Assembly: GCF_001610835.1 (NCBI RefSeq)
Contig: NZ_CP011270.1
Location: 7,807,256 to 7,871,255 of the forward strand
Length of the DNA stretch: 64,000 bases
Reading direction: 5' to 3'
Source: Planctomyces sp. SH-PL14
Lineage (GTDB): Bacteria > Planctomycetota > Planctomycetia > Planctomycetales > Planctomycetaceae
The position numbers and the translations under genes were made by a program. Under the pieces are notes generated by a model. The model did not search any database. It was given only the letters and a program-made list of their open reading frames with translations, and was not told the DNA's origin. Of this stretch, positions 19,032 through 26,866 are shown piece by piece; position 1 is the stretch's first letter; every line of letters starts with the position of its first letter.

Positions 19032-20549
19032 TCACGGGGCGGGCTGCAGGAGGAAGTTCGCCAGGGTTTCGAGGTTCCGGCTGAAGGTCTGGCTCGACAG
19101 ATAGGCTTCGCCCGGCTTGAACTTGGGCTGGCCGACGAGCGGTTCGCCATTGGCCTTCGAAACCCACCGCCCCTGGGGATCGAGGGCCTGGATCAGCTTC
19201 CGGACCTCCTCCGGCTTGACCTTCTTTGGTGCGGGTTTGGGAAGCGGCTTTCCTGCCGGTCTCTTTTCAGACTGTGCCAGGAGGAACTGCTTCTCGATGC
19301 TGGCCAGCCGCGACTTGATCTTCCAGCCGTAGTGGGTCGGGACGTCGGAGTCGTCGTAGGTCAGTTCGTACTTCGACGTCATGTAGAGCGGCCGGTTCGT
19401 CTTGAGCTCATAGAACCGGGCGAGCTGGCCGTCAGGCAGGAGGCTGCCGTTGAGGTACTTCAGGGCGGCGGGGATTGGGGCGAGGTACTTCTTGTCCCCC
19501 GTCAGCCGGTAGATCTCGATCAGGGTTTCGAGGACGTCCTGGGATTCGTTCCCCGTAACCGCGGGAGGCTCGAACTTACGGGCCCACGCGGGCTGCATGT
19601 CGTAGTGGTACTGCTGCGCCCAGGCGGGTTGCGGCTCGGGCATCTGGGCCAGGATCAGAAAATCGCCGAGACGGCGGATCGCCGCGAGGCACTTGTCGTC
19701 GCGGTAGATCTCGTGCGCGGCGGCAAGGGTCTCGGTCACGTCCCCGGCAAGCTGGTCGTTGAGGGTGTAGAGGTTCCAGTACTCCTTGACCCGGTTCTCG
19801 GTCCGCCAGTCGTAGTCCGGATACTTCGCCGGGACGATCGGGTGCGGGGCGACGGGCCCCGTCCAGACCTGCGGGAAGGCGCCGTTGGAGTACTGCGCCG
19901 CCAGGAGGCTGTCGAGGGCGAAGCGGGCCGCCTCGTGGACCGTCTGGTCCTTGAAGTCGAGCGCCTGGTCGAGCGTCATCAGGCACACGAGCGCGGCCTG
20001 CGTGGCGCCGTCGTCTAGGGTCGACGTGTTGGCTCCTTTGGCCTTCCCTTTCCCGTTCCGATAGTTCGCCGCGAGCGTCCCCTGCGGGTCGAAGTCGATC
20101 GCATTCCGCCAGCCGCCCGACTTGAGCTGGCCGTAGATCAGCGCGGCTCCGGCGTCCCGGGCGGCGTCGAGGAACAGTTTTTCGTTTGTGGCCCGGTAGG
20201 CTCGCAGGAACGCCAGGCCGACGGTCGGCGTGGCGGGCGGCTGGACCCAGATCTGCTCCGGCGACGCCTTCCCTTCGCCGAGGCGCTGCTGGCCGTCGAG
20301 AGAGACGAAGTAGACGTATCCGCCGTGGACGGCGACCTTGTCATGGAACGCCCCGGCCGCTTTTTTCATGGCCGCGACGACTTCGTCCCGGGGGACCGCG
20401 TCGTCGGCAGCTTGGGCTGAAGGAAGGTCCGTGATCGTGCCGCCGGCCACCGCGCAAACGAGCAGGAGGAGGGCGCGCCGGAAGAATTGTCGCCGTCCGT
20501 GAATTCGCGCGGGTTGAGCGACCTGCCCGCAAAAGTCCAGCGTCTGCAT
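19032..20549 (-). CDS. Secreted pectate lyase (PL10 / pectic acid lyase family)
   Basis: The 505-residue protein starts at ATG 20549 after AAGGAG. It has a twin-arginine-like or long signal peptide (GRRQFFRRALLLLVCAVAGG, cleavage after SAQA). The mature part is an (alpha/alpha) toroid pectic acid lyase domain over about residues 55-400, with SGGWRNAIDFDP, DDGATQAALVCL, SNGAFPQVW and EYWNLYTLND blocks. It should cleave polygalacturonate by beta-elimination in the periplasm or outside the cell. The last 90 residues (KPAPKKVKPEEVRKLIQALD, then PGEAYLSSQTFSRNLETLAN) are a tail found outside the core. The arginine pair before the hydrophobic stretch (HGRRQFFRR) suggests Tat export. No sugar-uptake genes are nearby. 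Confidence 0.88.
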   Translation of the reverse strand: MQTLDFCGQVAQPARIHGRRQFFRRALLLLVCAVAGGTITDLPSAQAADDAVPRDEVVAAMKKAAGAFHDKVAVHGGYVYFVSLDGQQRLGEGKASPEQIWVQPPATPTVGLAFLRAYRATNEKLFLDAARDAGAALIYGQLKSGGWRNAIDFDPQGTLAANYRNGKGKAKGANTSTLDDGATQAALVCLMTLDQALDFKDQTVHEAARFALDSLLAAQYSNGAFPQVWTGPVAPHPIVPAKYPDYDWRTENRVKEYWNLYTLNDQLAGDVTETLAAAHEIYRDDKCLAAIRRLGDFLILAQMPEPQPAWAQQYHYDMQPAWARKFEPPAVTGNESQDVLETLIEIYRLTGDKKYLAPIPAALKYLNGSLLPDGQLARFYELKTNRPLYMTSKYELTYDDSDVPTHYGWKIKSRLASIEKQFLLAQSEKRPAGKPLPKPAPKKVKPEEVRKLIQALDPQGRWVSKANGEPLVGQPKFKPGEAYLSSQTFSRNLETLANFLLQPAP

Positions 20550-20625
20550 GGGGACTCCTTGACCGGAACCTCCGCCGTTCTCATAATCTTGCCGTGTAAG
20601 ATTTGACAGCACAAGGAGTAATGAC

Positions 20626-21870
20626 TTGATTTCGAAGAAGGATGGAGCCGCGACATCGTTCGCCGACCTGGGTCTCGGCAAATTGATGATGCGGGCCATC
20701 GACCGCGTCGGCTATACGGCCCCGACGCCCATTCAGCGTGATTTCATTCCCATCGCCATTCAGGGCGTGGATTGCACCGGCCAGGCTCGCACGGGCACGG
20801 GGAAGACGGCTGCTTTCGTCATCCCGATTCTCGAACGCATCGACCACTCGCTTCCCGAAATCCAGGCCCTCGTTCTCTCGCCGACCCGCGAGCTGAGCGA
20901 GCAGGTTGCCGCCGAGGCCCGCAAGCTTGCGGGAGACCACGGCTGCGATCCGGTCCTGCTCGTCGGGGGCCGGCCTCTCGGTCCGCAGATCCGCCAGCTC
21001 CAGCAGCGGCCCACGATCGTCGTGGGGACCCCCGGTCGCGTCATCGACCTCATGCAGCGGGGCTCGCTCAACCTGGGGACGGTCAAGATCGTCGTCCTCG
21101 ACGAAGCGGACCGGATGCTCGACATCGGCTTCCGGCCGGACATCGAGCGGATCCTGAAACGCTGCCCCTCCGAACGCCAGACGCTGCTCCTCTCCGCCAC
21201 GATGCCCGAGGCGGTCGAGCGGCTGGCGAAGCGGTACATGCGCGACCCGCAGCGGGTCGACCTGTCGCAGGACGGCGTCGGGAACCAGATCGAGCAGTTC
21301 TACTGCACGGTCGACAAGGACAAGAAGTTCGGCCTCCTCGTACGGCTCCTGCTTGCCGAGCGGCCGCAGCAGGCGATCGTCTTCTGCCGCACGAAGCGCG
21401 GCGCGGACGACATCTACAACCGCCTCCGTCGCAAGCTCCCGGATATCGGGGCGATGCACGGCGACCTGCAGCAGAGCCTGCGGGACAAGGTCATGAAGCG
21501 GCTCCGCTCCGGCGAGCTGCGGCTCCTGATCGCCACCGACGTGGTCGGCCGCGGCATCGACGTGAGCGGGATTTCGCACATTATCAATTACGACCTCCCG
21601 GAGGATTGTGACGATTATGTGCATCGCGTCGGCCGGACCGGGCGTCTCTCCTCGGAGTATCCGGGACGGGCGTTCAGCTTCGTGATGCAGGAAGAAGGGG
21701 AGCAGTTGACCCGCATCGAGATGCGGATCGACCGACTTCTCGACGAAATGCACTTCCCCGGAATCGACGCCTACCGCTCCCGTCCCAAGCGGGTGCATAT
21801 CGCCGAGGACCTCGAGACTCCGGTGACGCCGGTTCTCGATACGGACGCCTGGGATGCGATCGAGCTGTAA
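20626..21870 (+). CDS. DEAD-box ATP-dependent RNA helicase
   Basis: The 414-residue protein has all DEAD-box motifs in order: the Q motif region (YTAPTPIQRDFIP), I (ARTGTGKT), Ia (PTREL), GG, Ib (TPGR), II (DEAD), III (SAT), IV (AIVFCRTK), V (ATDVVGRGID) and VI (HRVGRTGR). It lacks a long C-terminal RNA-binding tail, unlike CsdA or DbpA, so it is a short RhlE/RhlB-type core. It should unwind short RNA duplexes in ribosome assembly or mRNA decay. The start is TTG at 20626 with AAGGAG seven bases upstream. It is divergent from the pectate lyase gene with 76 bp between them, so the promoters overlap. Confidence 0.95.
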   Translation: MISKKDGAATSFADLGLGKLMMRAIDRVGYTAPTPIQRDFIPIAIQGVDCTGQARTGTGKTAAFVIPILERIDHSLPEIQALVLSPTRELSEQVAAEARKLAGDHGCDPVLLVGGRPLGPQIRQLQQRPTIVVGTPGRVIDLMQRGSLNLGTVKIVVLDEADRMLDIGFRPDIERILKRCPSERQTLLLSATMPEAVERLAKRYMRDPQRVDLSQDGVGNQIEQFYCTVDKDKKFGLLVRLLLAERPQQAIVFCRTKRGADDIYNRLRRKLPDIGAMHGDLQQSLRDKVMKRLRSGELRLLIATDVVGRGIDVSGISHIINYDLPEDCDDYVHRVGRTGRLSSEYPGRAFSFVMQEEGEQLTRIEMRIDRLLDEMHFPGIDAYRSRPKRVHIAEDLETPVTPVLDTDAWDAIEL

Positions 21871-21907
21871 GCAACGGGCTCGTCGCACATTGATCGTCCG
21901 GTTGTGT

Positions 21908-21955
21908 TGGAACGGTTCTTCAACGGAGCGCCTCCGGTGGCCAGGGGCGCTTGGG
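21908..21955 (+). repeat. Decayed relic of the dispersed repeat (inner right part)
   Basis: The stretch aacggttcttcaacggagcg followed by cctccggtggccaggggcgc aligns with cacggttcctcacaggagtg then cctccggcggcaaggggcgt of copy A. The rest of this gap (21871-22179, 309 bp) shows nothing else recognisable; a promoter for the metal locus may lie here. Confidence 0.5.
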
Positions 21956-22179
21956 CAGAACACAGCCCTGTGGGCCCCCGCCCCTCCGCCTCGCGGAGAA
22001 GCGGTCGTGGTGGGCTGAGACCGGTTGAGACGGATGTGACGGTCGCCGCGCGGGAGTCCCGGCGGCACGGGGGTGACGCGGCTCTTGACGTCACCCGCTT
22101 TCACGACCCTCTCCGATAGAGGAAGAGACGCGGCCCGTCATGAGACCGCGGCGCGTCCCCTCACGGATGAGGTCCGCTC

Positions 22180-22635
22180 GTGTCCTGGCGAAGGAGAGCC
22201 GCCGCTGCGCTGCTGTCGCTCGTCTGCGTTCTGCAGATGCTGGCTCCCTGTCGGTGTGTGGCCGATCTGGCACTGGGATCGATCTGCCGCTCCGACGGGA
22301 CGCACATCCATCTGGCACGCACCGCTTGCTCCCACGTCCACGCCGATGCCCACACGGACGGGCAGTCGACCGGGACCGTTGCCGATGACGGGACCTGTCC
22401 GGAGCCCGAACACCATCTCTGCCCGCGCTGCCGCGGTCATGTGAGTCCGCCGCTCGAACGCGTCGAGATCAATCGCACCCCTGCCGGCGGTCCGCCGCGC
22501 GATCCGCTCCTGTTCTCCGCCCGGACGCCGGGCGTTTGCCGCGAGATTTCGCGCACCGCGCTCCATCGAGCGACCATCGACGACTGGATCGTCGGAGCAC
22601 GCCCGAAATGGGCGCCGGTGAGGCTGCAGATCTAG
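22180..22635 (+). CDS. Small secreted Cys/His-rich protein of the metal-efflux locus
   Basis: A 151-residue protein from GTG 22180 with a GAGG about eight bases upstream. The signal peptide is MSWRRRAAAALLSLVCVLQM followed by LAPCRC. The mature N-terminal part is rich in Cys and His: HIHLARTACSHVHADAHTDG and PEPEHHLCPRCRGH, the last like a CPxC metal site. The C-terminal half is basic and unassigned. Its position as first gene of an RND efflux locus suggests a periplasmic metal sponge or chaperone; no known family is recognised. It parallels the His-rich gene at 24679, which has a similar signal peptide and a Cys/His cluster. Confidence 0.65.
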   Translation: MSWRRRAAAALLSLVCVLQMLAPCRCVADLALGSICRSDGTHIHLARTACSHVHADAHTDGQSTGTVADDGTCPEPEHHLCPRCRGHVSPPLERVEINRTPAGGPPRDPLLFSARTPGVCREISRTALHRATIDDWIVGARPKWAPVRLQI

Positions 22636-22698
22636 AGGCCCTGTGAGTCCCTTGATCTGACCGAAGCCTCTCTCTCCTCTCTCGTCCGACCGACTCAC

Positions 22699-24246
22699 AT
22701 GAAGACTCAAAACACCGCCGCACTCACGCTGGCCTGTCTCGGACTGGCCGGTTCCTTCGGATGCCAGGCCACGCCGCGGTCGACTGCTCTTCCGACCGCC
22801 TCGCACTTCCGTCCTTCGGCGGTTGAGACCTCGGAGCAGTCAGCCGTCGCCCGCAAGAAGAAGGAGGCGGCTCCGGCCCGTTCCGAAGATCCCGCACAGA
22901 TCGAGTTGGCGTCTGCGGAAACGCCGGCCGCCGAGTCGAAAGGGGGCGCGTCCGGACCGACGCCGGCGGTCAAGCAGGCGGCTGAAGGGGCGGAGGTTCC
23001 GAAGGAGCCGAAGGGATCGGAACCGCTGGTCGAGGTGCTGTCGCTGCCGGACCTCGAGCGATTCGCGCTCGAACACAATCCCGCTATCCGGCAGGCCGCC
23101 GCGGCGGTCTCGAAGGCGGTCGGGTTCCGCGAACAGGTGGGCCGGTATCCGAACCCGATGGGGGGATACAACGGGACCCAGCTGGCGGACCAGGGAACGG
23201 ACCAGCATGTTGGTTTCATCGAGCAGGAGATCGTCCTGGGGGGCAAGCTGAAGCGGAACCGGCTCGTCCTCGAGCAGGAAGTCCAGGCTCAGCTCTGGCA
23301 GGTCGAGATGACGCGGCTCCGCGTCCTGACCGACATCCGTGTCCGGTTCTATGAGACCCTCGCCGCCCAGCAGCGGCTCAATCTGGCGGTCGACTTTGAA
23401 GGGGTGACCCGAAAGGGCGTGGACGCCGCGCAGAAGCGGCTCGATGCCCTCGAAGGAAGCCGCCCGGAGCTGCTCCAGGCGAAGATCCAGCAGAGCGAAG
23501 TCGAGCTGGTGCGGCAGAAGGCGGAGATCGCCTTCCGGGCGGCGTGGAACAGCCTGTTCGCGACGGTCGGGATGCCGTGCCTCAATGACGAAGCCCTCGC
23601 CGGCTCCCTGGAGATGCCGACGGAACCGCGGGACTGGGAGGAGCTCTACGCGCAGCTCATCGAGGTGAGCCCCGAAGTCCGCATGGCCTGTTCGCGTGTC
23701 GCGCGGGCCCAGGCCAATCTCGACCGGCAGCAGGTTCAGCCGATTCCGAACCTCTCGGTGATGGTCGCCGGCGGTTACGACAACGGGACCGGCTCCAACA
23801 TGGTCAACACGCAGGTCGGCCTGCCGATCCCGATCTTCAACCGCAACGACGGGAACACCTCCGCCGCCTGGGCGGAATACTGCCGGGCGACGCAGGAGAT
23901 GCAGCGGATCAAGCTTGACCTGCGGACGCGGCTGCTCCAGGCGGGGCGGGAGTACGACTCCGCCGCGGTGCAGGTGAATCGCTATCAGTCCGAGATTGTT
24001 CCGAATGCCCGCGAGGCGCTTGATCTCTCTGAGCAGGCCTACCGGGCGGGTGAGTTCGAGTTCCTGCAGGTTCTGATCGTCCGGCGGACGTACTTCGATT
24101 CGAGCATCCTGCTGATCGATGCCCGGACGGGATTCGCGCAGGCGAATGCGCTGGTTGATGGCCTGCTGCTCTCGGACGGGCTGTCGCAGTCGACCGATAC
24201 GGATGTCGATGATGGACTCCGCGGGCAGACGCTTGGCGGGCAGTAA
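22699..24246 (+). CDS. Outer-membrane efflux factor (TolC/CusC-like lipoprotein)
   Basis: A 515-residue protein with a lipobox (LAGSFGC, lipid on C22), a long Pro/Ala/Glu-rich spacer to about residue 105, and then the two OEP repeats of the TolC family. The first repeat includes LERFALEHNPAIRQAAAAV and FIEQEIVLGGKLKRN; the second has VSPEVRMACSRVARAQANLD and QVGLPIPIFNRNDGN. The family forms trimeric outer-membrane channels that join RND pumps. The ATG at 22699 fits the signal. It is 63 bp after the Cys/His-rich gene and upstream of the adaptor and pump, so it should be the exit channel of this tripartite system. Confidence 0.92.
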   Translation: MKTQNTAALTLACLGLAGSFGCQATPRSTALPTASHFRPSAVETSEQSAVARKKKEAAPARSEDPAQIELASAETPAAESKGGASGPTPAVKQAAEGAEVPKEPKGSEPLVEVLSLPDLERFALEHNPAIRQAAAAVSKAVGFREQVGRYPNPMGGYNGTQLADQGTDQHVGFIEQEIVLGGKLKRNRLVLEQEVQAQLWQVEMTRLRVLTDIRVRFYETLAAQQRLNLAVDFEGVTRKGVDAAQKRLDALEGSRPELLQAKIQQSEVELVRQKAEIAFRAAWNSLFATVGMPCLNDEALAGSLEMPTEPRDWEELYAQLIEVSPEVRMACSRVARAQANLDRQQVQPIPNLSVMVAGGYDNGTGSNMVNTQVGLPIPIFNRNDGNTSAAWAEYCRATQEMQRIKLDLRTRLLQAGREYDSAAVQVNRYQSEIVPNAREALDLSEQAYRAGEFEFLQVLIVRRTYFDSSILLIDARTGFAQANALVDGLLLSDGLSQSTDTDVDDGLRGQTLGGQ

Positions 24247-24295
24247 GGCCACTCCTCGCGCGGCACGGCAGAATCTTGCTCCCTCCTCTGGGCTT

Positions 24296-24353
24296 CTCTG
24301 CGTCCTCTGTGTTTCAAAATCTTCAAAGGCATTGAAACACAGAGGACGCAGAG
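24296..24353. repeat. Perfect 22-bp inverted repeat (gaaacacagaggacgcagag type)
   Basis: Arms at 24296-24317 and 24332-24353 are perfectly complementary over 22 bases with a 14-base loop. It lies 50 bp after the outer-membrane factor stop, inside a 432-bp gap (24247-24678) that otherwise shows no gene. It can fold into a very stable hairpin and may end or stabilise the transcript. Confidence 0.92.
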
Positions 24354-24678
24354 GGCACAGAGAGGAAAAGGGACGAGGTGCGTGCAATCTGCGGTGGGGC
24401 GGTGGGGCCGATCTCTCAGGGGACAGGAGTGTCTCGTCGCGGCGGCGCGGCGCCGTCGTTTCGAATTCGCCATCCGAGAGAGCGGATGGCGGTCTGGCGG
24501 ACGGACGCCGGAAAAACGCGGGTCCCGATGTGGCGGGAACTTTTTCCTCGGCCCGCACGTCCTTTGCTTGTCACTTCCTGGATCGGCTTGACGGTCCATC
24601 CACGGCGGCCGGCGAAATCGTCTTGACCCCTGCCCCGTTGGGCGACAAGATTCGACCGGCCTTGCCAGGGAGCTTGCG

Positions 24679-25131
24679 TTGTCGACGTTCGTGCACAGCC
24701 TGATGATCGGAGTGATGCTGCTTCACAGCGTCGTCGGTTGCTGCTGGCACCACGCCCACTCACACGCTGCCCCCATCTCCGAACGGCACGCCACCTGCCA
24801 CGGTCATGCGGCGTGCAGGACGTTCTGCCGCGCGGAGCATGACCACGACGACGATCACGACCACTATCAGCATGGGCCGGTCGGCTCCCAGGACGATTCC
24901 GACTCCGAAGAACCGCACGACATGTGCGAACACGGGGAATGCGTCTACGTGGCCGGGAAGTCTGTAGAGCTGAGCGCCCCGGTTGCCAGCTTTGCTCCCG
25001 CCCCCGTTGTGGTTGAGCTCGTCGACTCCGCGATCGTCGCGATGCCGGTCCGGGCTCCGAAGACCGGGTGGCGCACACCCTCGGAGACCGCGCTGGCGGT
25101 CTGCGCGCGCCTCAGCGTCTGGCGCATCTAG
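24679..25131 (+). CDS. Small secreted His-rich metal-binding protein
   Basis: A 150-residue protein from TTG 24679 with AGGGAG seven bases upstream. A signal-like segment (FVHSLMIGVMLLHSVVGCCW) precedes dense Cys/His clusters: HHAHSHAAP, CHGHAACRTFCRAEHDHDDD, HDHYQHG and HDMCEHGEC. The C-terminal half is hydrophobic and lacks these residues. Such clusters bind Cu, Zn, Ni or Co. It sits between the outer-membrane factor and adaptor of the RND locus and probably gathers metal in the periplasm. No defined family is recognised. Confidence 0.75.
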   Translation: MSTFVHSLMIGVMLLHSVVGCCWHHAHSHAAPISERHATCHGHAACRTFCRAEHDHDDDHDHYQHGPVGSQDDSDSEEPHDMCEHGECVYVAGKSVELSAPVASFAPAPVVVELVDSAIVAMPVRAPKTGWRTPSETALAVCARLSVWRI

Positions 25132-25326
25132 CAGGGCGTGCTTGCCCTCTTCGGCCTTTTGGTTCCGCCGCCTTTACGGCGGGCCCTGTCCATAGGCTGA
25201 GCCGCTCCGGCTTTCTCTCGTGGAAGCGTTTCGTCCACGGCGAATCATCCGCGGAGCGCGTCCCGTTCTCTTTTCCCGAGTGCCCCGGACGGACTCCGGC
25301 CCTCGCGATCTCTCTTCGAGGTCCTC

Positions 25327-26835
25327 ATGAACATTGCCTCACCCCCAACCCCGACTGGCGGCCGGAAATGGATTGGAATCCTGGCCGCCGGCGTTCTTGT
25401 CCTGATCGTTCTCGGAACGAAAAACCTCTGGTGGCCGGGGCTCAACCGGATGCTGGACCGTGTTGTCGGAAAGGGGGCCGCAGGGAGCGGTGAGGCACAC
25501 GATGCGCACGGTCACGGCGCGGAACCCCATGACGACCATGGCCACGCCGGTCACGACAACGCCAACTCCCTGGAGCTCTCCCCGCAGGCGCGGAAGAACC
25601 TCGGGCTCAACTCGGACTACCTGAGGCCGATTGCCCTCTCGACGTTCCGGAAGACGATCTCGATCCCGGCCCTCGTCGCCGAGCGGCCCGGTCGGACGCA
25701 GATCGTCGTCTCGACGCCGATGACCGGCGTCGTCACCGACGTCGCAGCCGTTCAGGGGGCGGCGGTCGAGCCGGGCGCACTGCTGTTCCGTATCCGCCTG
25801 ACGCACGAGGATCTCGTGCAGTCGCAGACTGACTTCGTCCGGACCCTCGGCGAACTCGACGTCGAGGGGCGGGAGGTCGCGCGGCTCAAGAGCGTCGCGG
25901 AAAGCGGCGCGGTGGCGGGCAAAACGCTTCTGGAGCGGCAGTACTCCAAGGAGAAACTCGAAGCGCTCCTCGGGGCGCAGCGCGAGGCGCTGCGGCTGCA
26001 CGGCCTCTCCGACCGGCAGATCGAACAGATTTCCCGCGACCGCCGTCTCCTCAGCGAACTGCGGATCGTCGCCCCTGGAGTCGACGGCGAAAGCCGTGCG
26101 GACGAGCTGCAACTCACCGACCGACTCGACGGGAGCTCGGTGGCCTTCTTCGCCGGGGACCCGCCGCGGGCCGGGCAATCGCCGCCGTCGGGCGGGACGC
26201 ATCCCCTGGTCGTCGAGCGGCTGGACGTTCAGCGCGGTCAGTCGATCGAACAGGGAGGCCGGCTCTGCTCGCTCGCCGACTACAGCCGGCTCTACATCGA
26301 AGGGCGGGCCTTCGAGCTCGATTCGGGGGCGATCAACGCCGCTGCCGAAAAGGGCTGGACGGTGGCGGCCGCGTTTCCGGACGGCTCGATGGTCGAGTCC
26401 CTCCCGCTGGAGTTCATCGCCGGGGAAGTCGATCCCGACTCGCGGACGCTCCGCTTCTACGTCGACCTCGTCAATGAAGTGATCCGCGACCGGACGACAC
26501 CCGATGGCCGACGGTTCATCGTGTGGAAATACCGGCCGGGCCAGCGGCTCCAGATCCGGGTGCCCGTCGAGGAGTGGAACGACCAGATCGTGCTGCCGGT
26601 CGATGCCGTCGCTCAGGAAGGTCCGGAGTCATTCGTCTTCCAGCAGAACGGGAAGCACTTCGACCGCATCAGCGTCCACGTCCTGTACCGAGACCAGAGC
26701 TCGGTCGTGATCGCCAACGACGGCTCCGTCTTTCCCGGATCGGTCGTCGCATATCGCGGAGCGCATCAGATGCAGATGGCTCTCAAGAACCAGGCGGGGG
26801 GCGGGATCGACCCGCACGCCGGCCACAACCACTGA
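25327..26835 (+). CDS. RND efflux periplasmic adaptor (CusB/CzcB-like)
   Basis: The 502-residue membrane-fusion protein has one N-terminal transmembrane segment (about 15-33, IGILAAGVLVLIVLG) and a His-rich stretch (HDAHGHGAEPHDDHGHAGHD, about 58-77). A lipoyl/barrel-sandwich domain follows (STPMTGVVTDVAAVQGAAVE), then a helical hairpin (about 160-240) and beta-barrel and membrane-proximal domains (KYRPGQRLQIRVPVEEW). The C-terminus ends in another His cluster (HAGHNH). It should couple the pump to the outer-membrane factor and may deliver metal. The start at 25327 has GAGG upstream. The pump gene starts 31 bp downstream. Confidence 0.92.
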   Translation: MNIASPPTPTGGRKWIGILAAGVLVLIVLGTKNLWWPGLNRMLDRVVGKGAAGSGEAHDAHGHGAEPHDDHGHAGHDNANSLELSPQARKNLGLNSDYLRPIALSTFRKTISIPALVAERPGRTQIVVSTPMTGVVTDVAAVQGAAVEPGALLFRIRLTHEDLVQSQTDFVRTLGELDVEGREVARLKSVAESGAVAGKTLLERQYSKEKLEALLGAQREALRLHGLSDRQIEQISRDRRLLSELRIVAPGVDGESRADELQLTDRLDGSSVAFFAGDPPRAGQSPPSGGTHPLVVERLDVQRGQSIEQGGRLCSLADYSRLYIEGRAFELDSGAINAAAEKGWTVAAAFPDGSMVESLPLEFIAGEVDPDSRTLRFYVDLVNEVIRDRTTPDGRRFIVWKYRPGQRLQIRVPVEEWNDQIVLPVDAVAQEGPESFVFQQNGKHFDRISVHVLYRDQSSVVIANDGSVFPGSVVAYRGAHQMQMALKNQAGGGIDPHAGHNH

Positions 26836-26866
26836 ATGACCGGCGAAAGGAATTTCCGCACTCATC

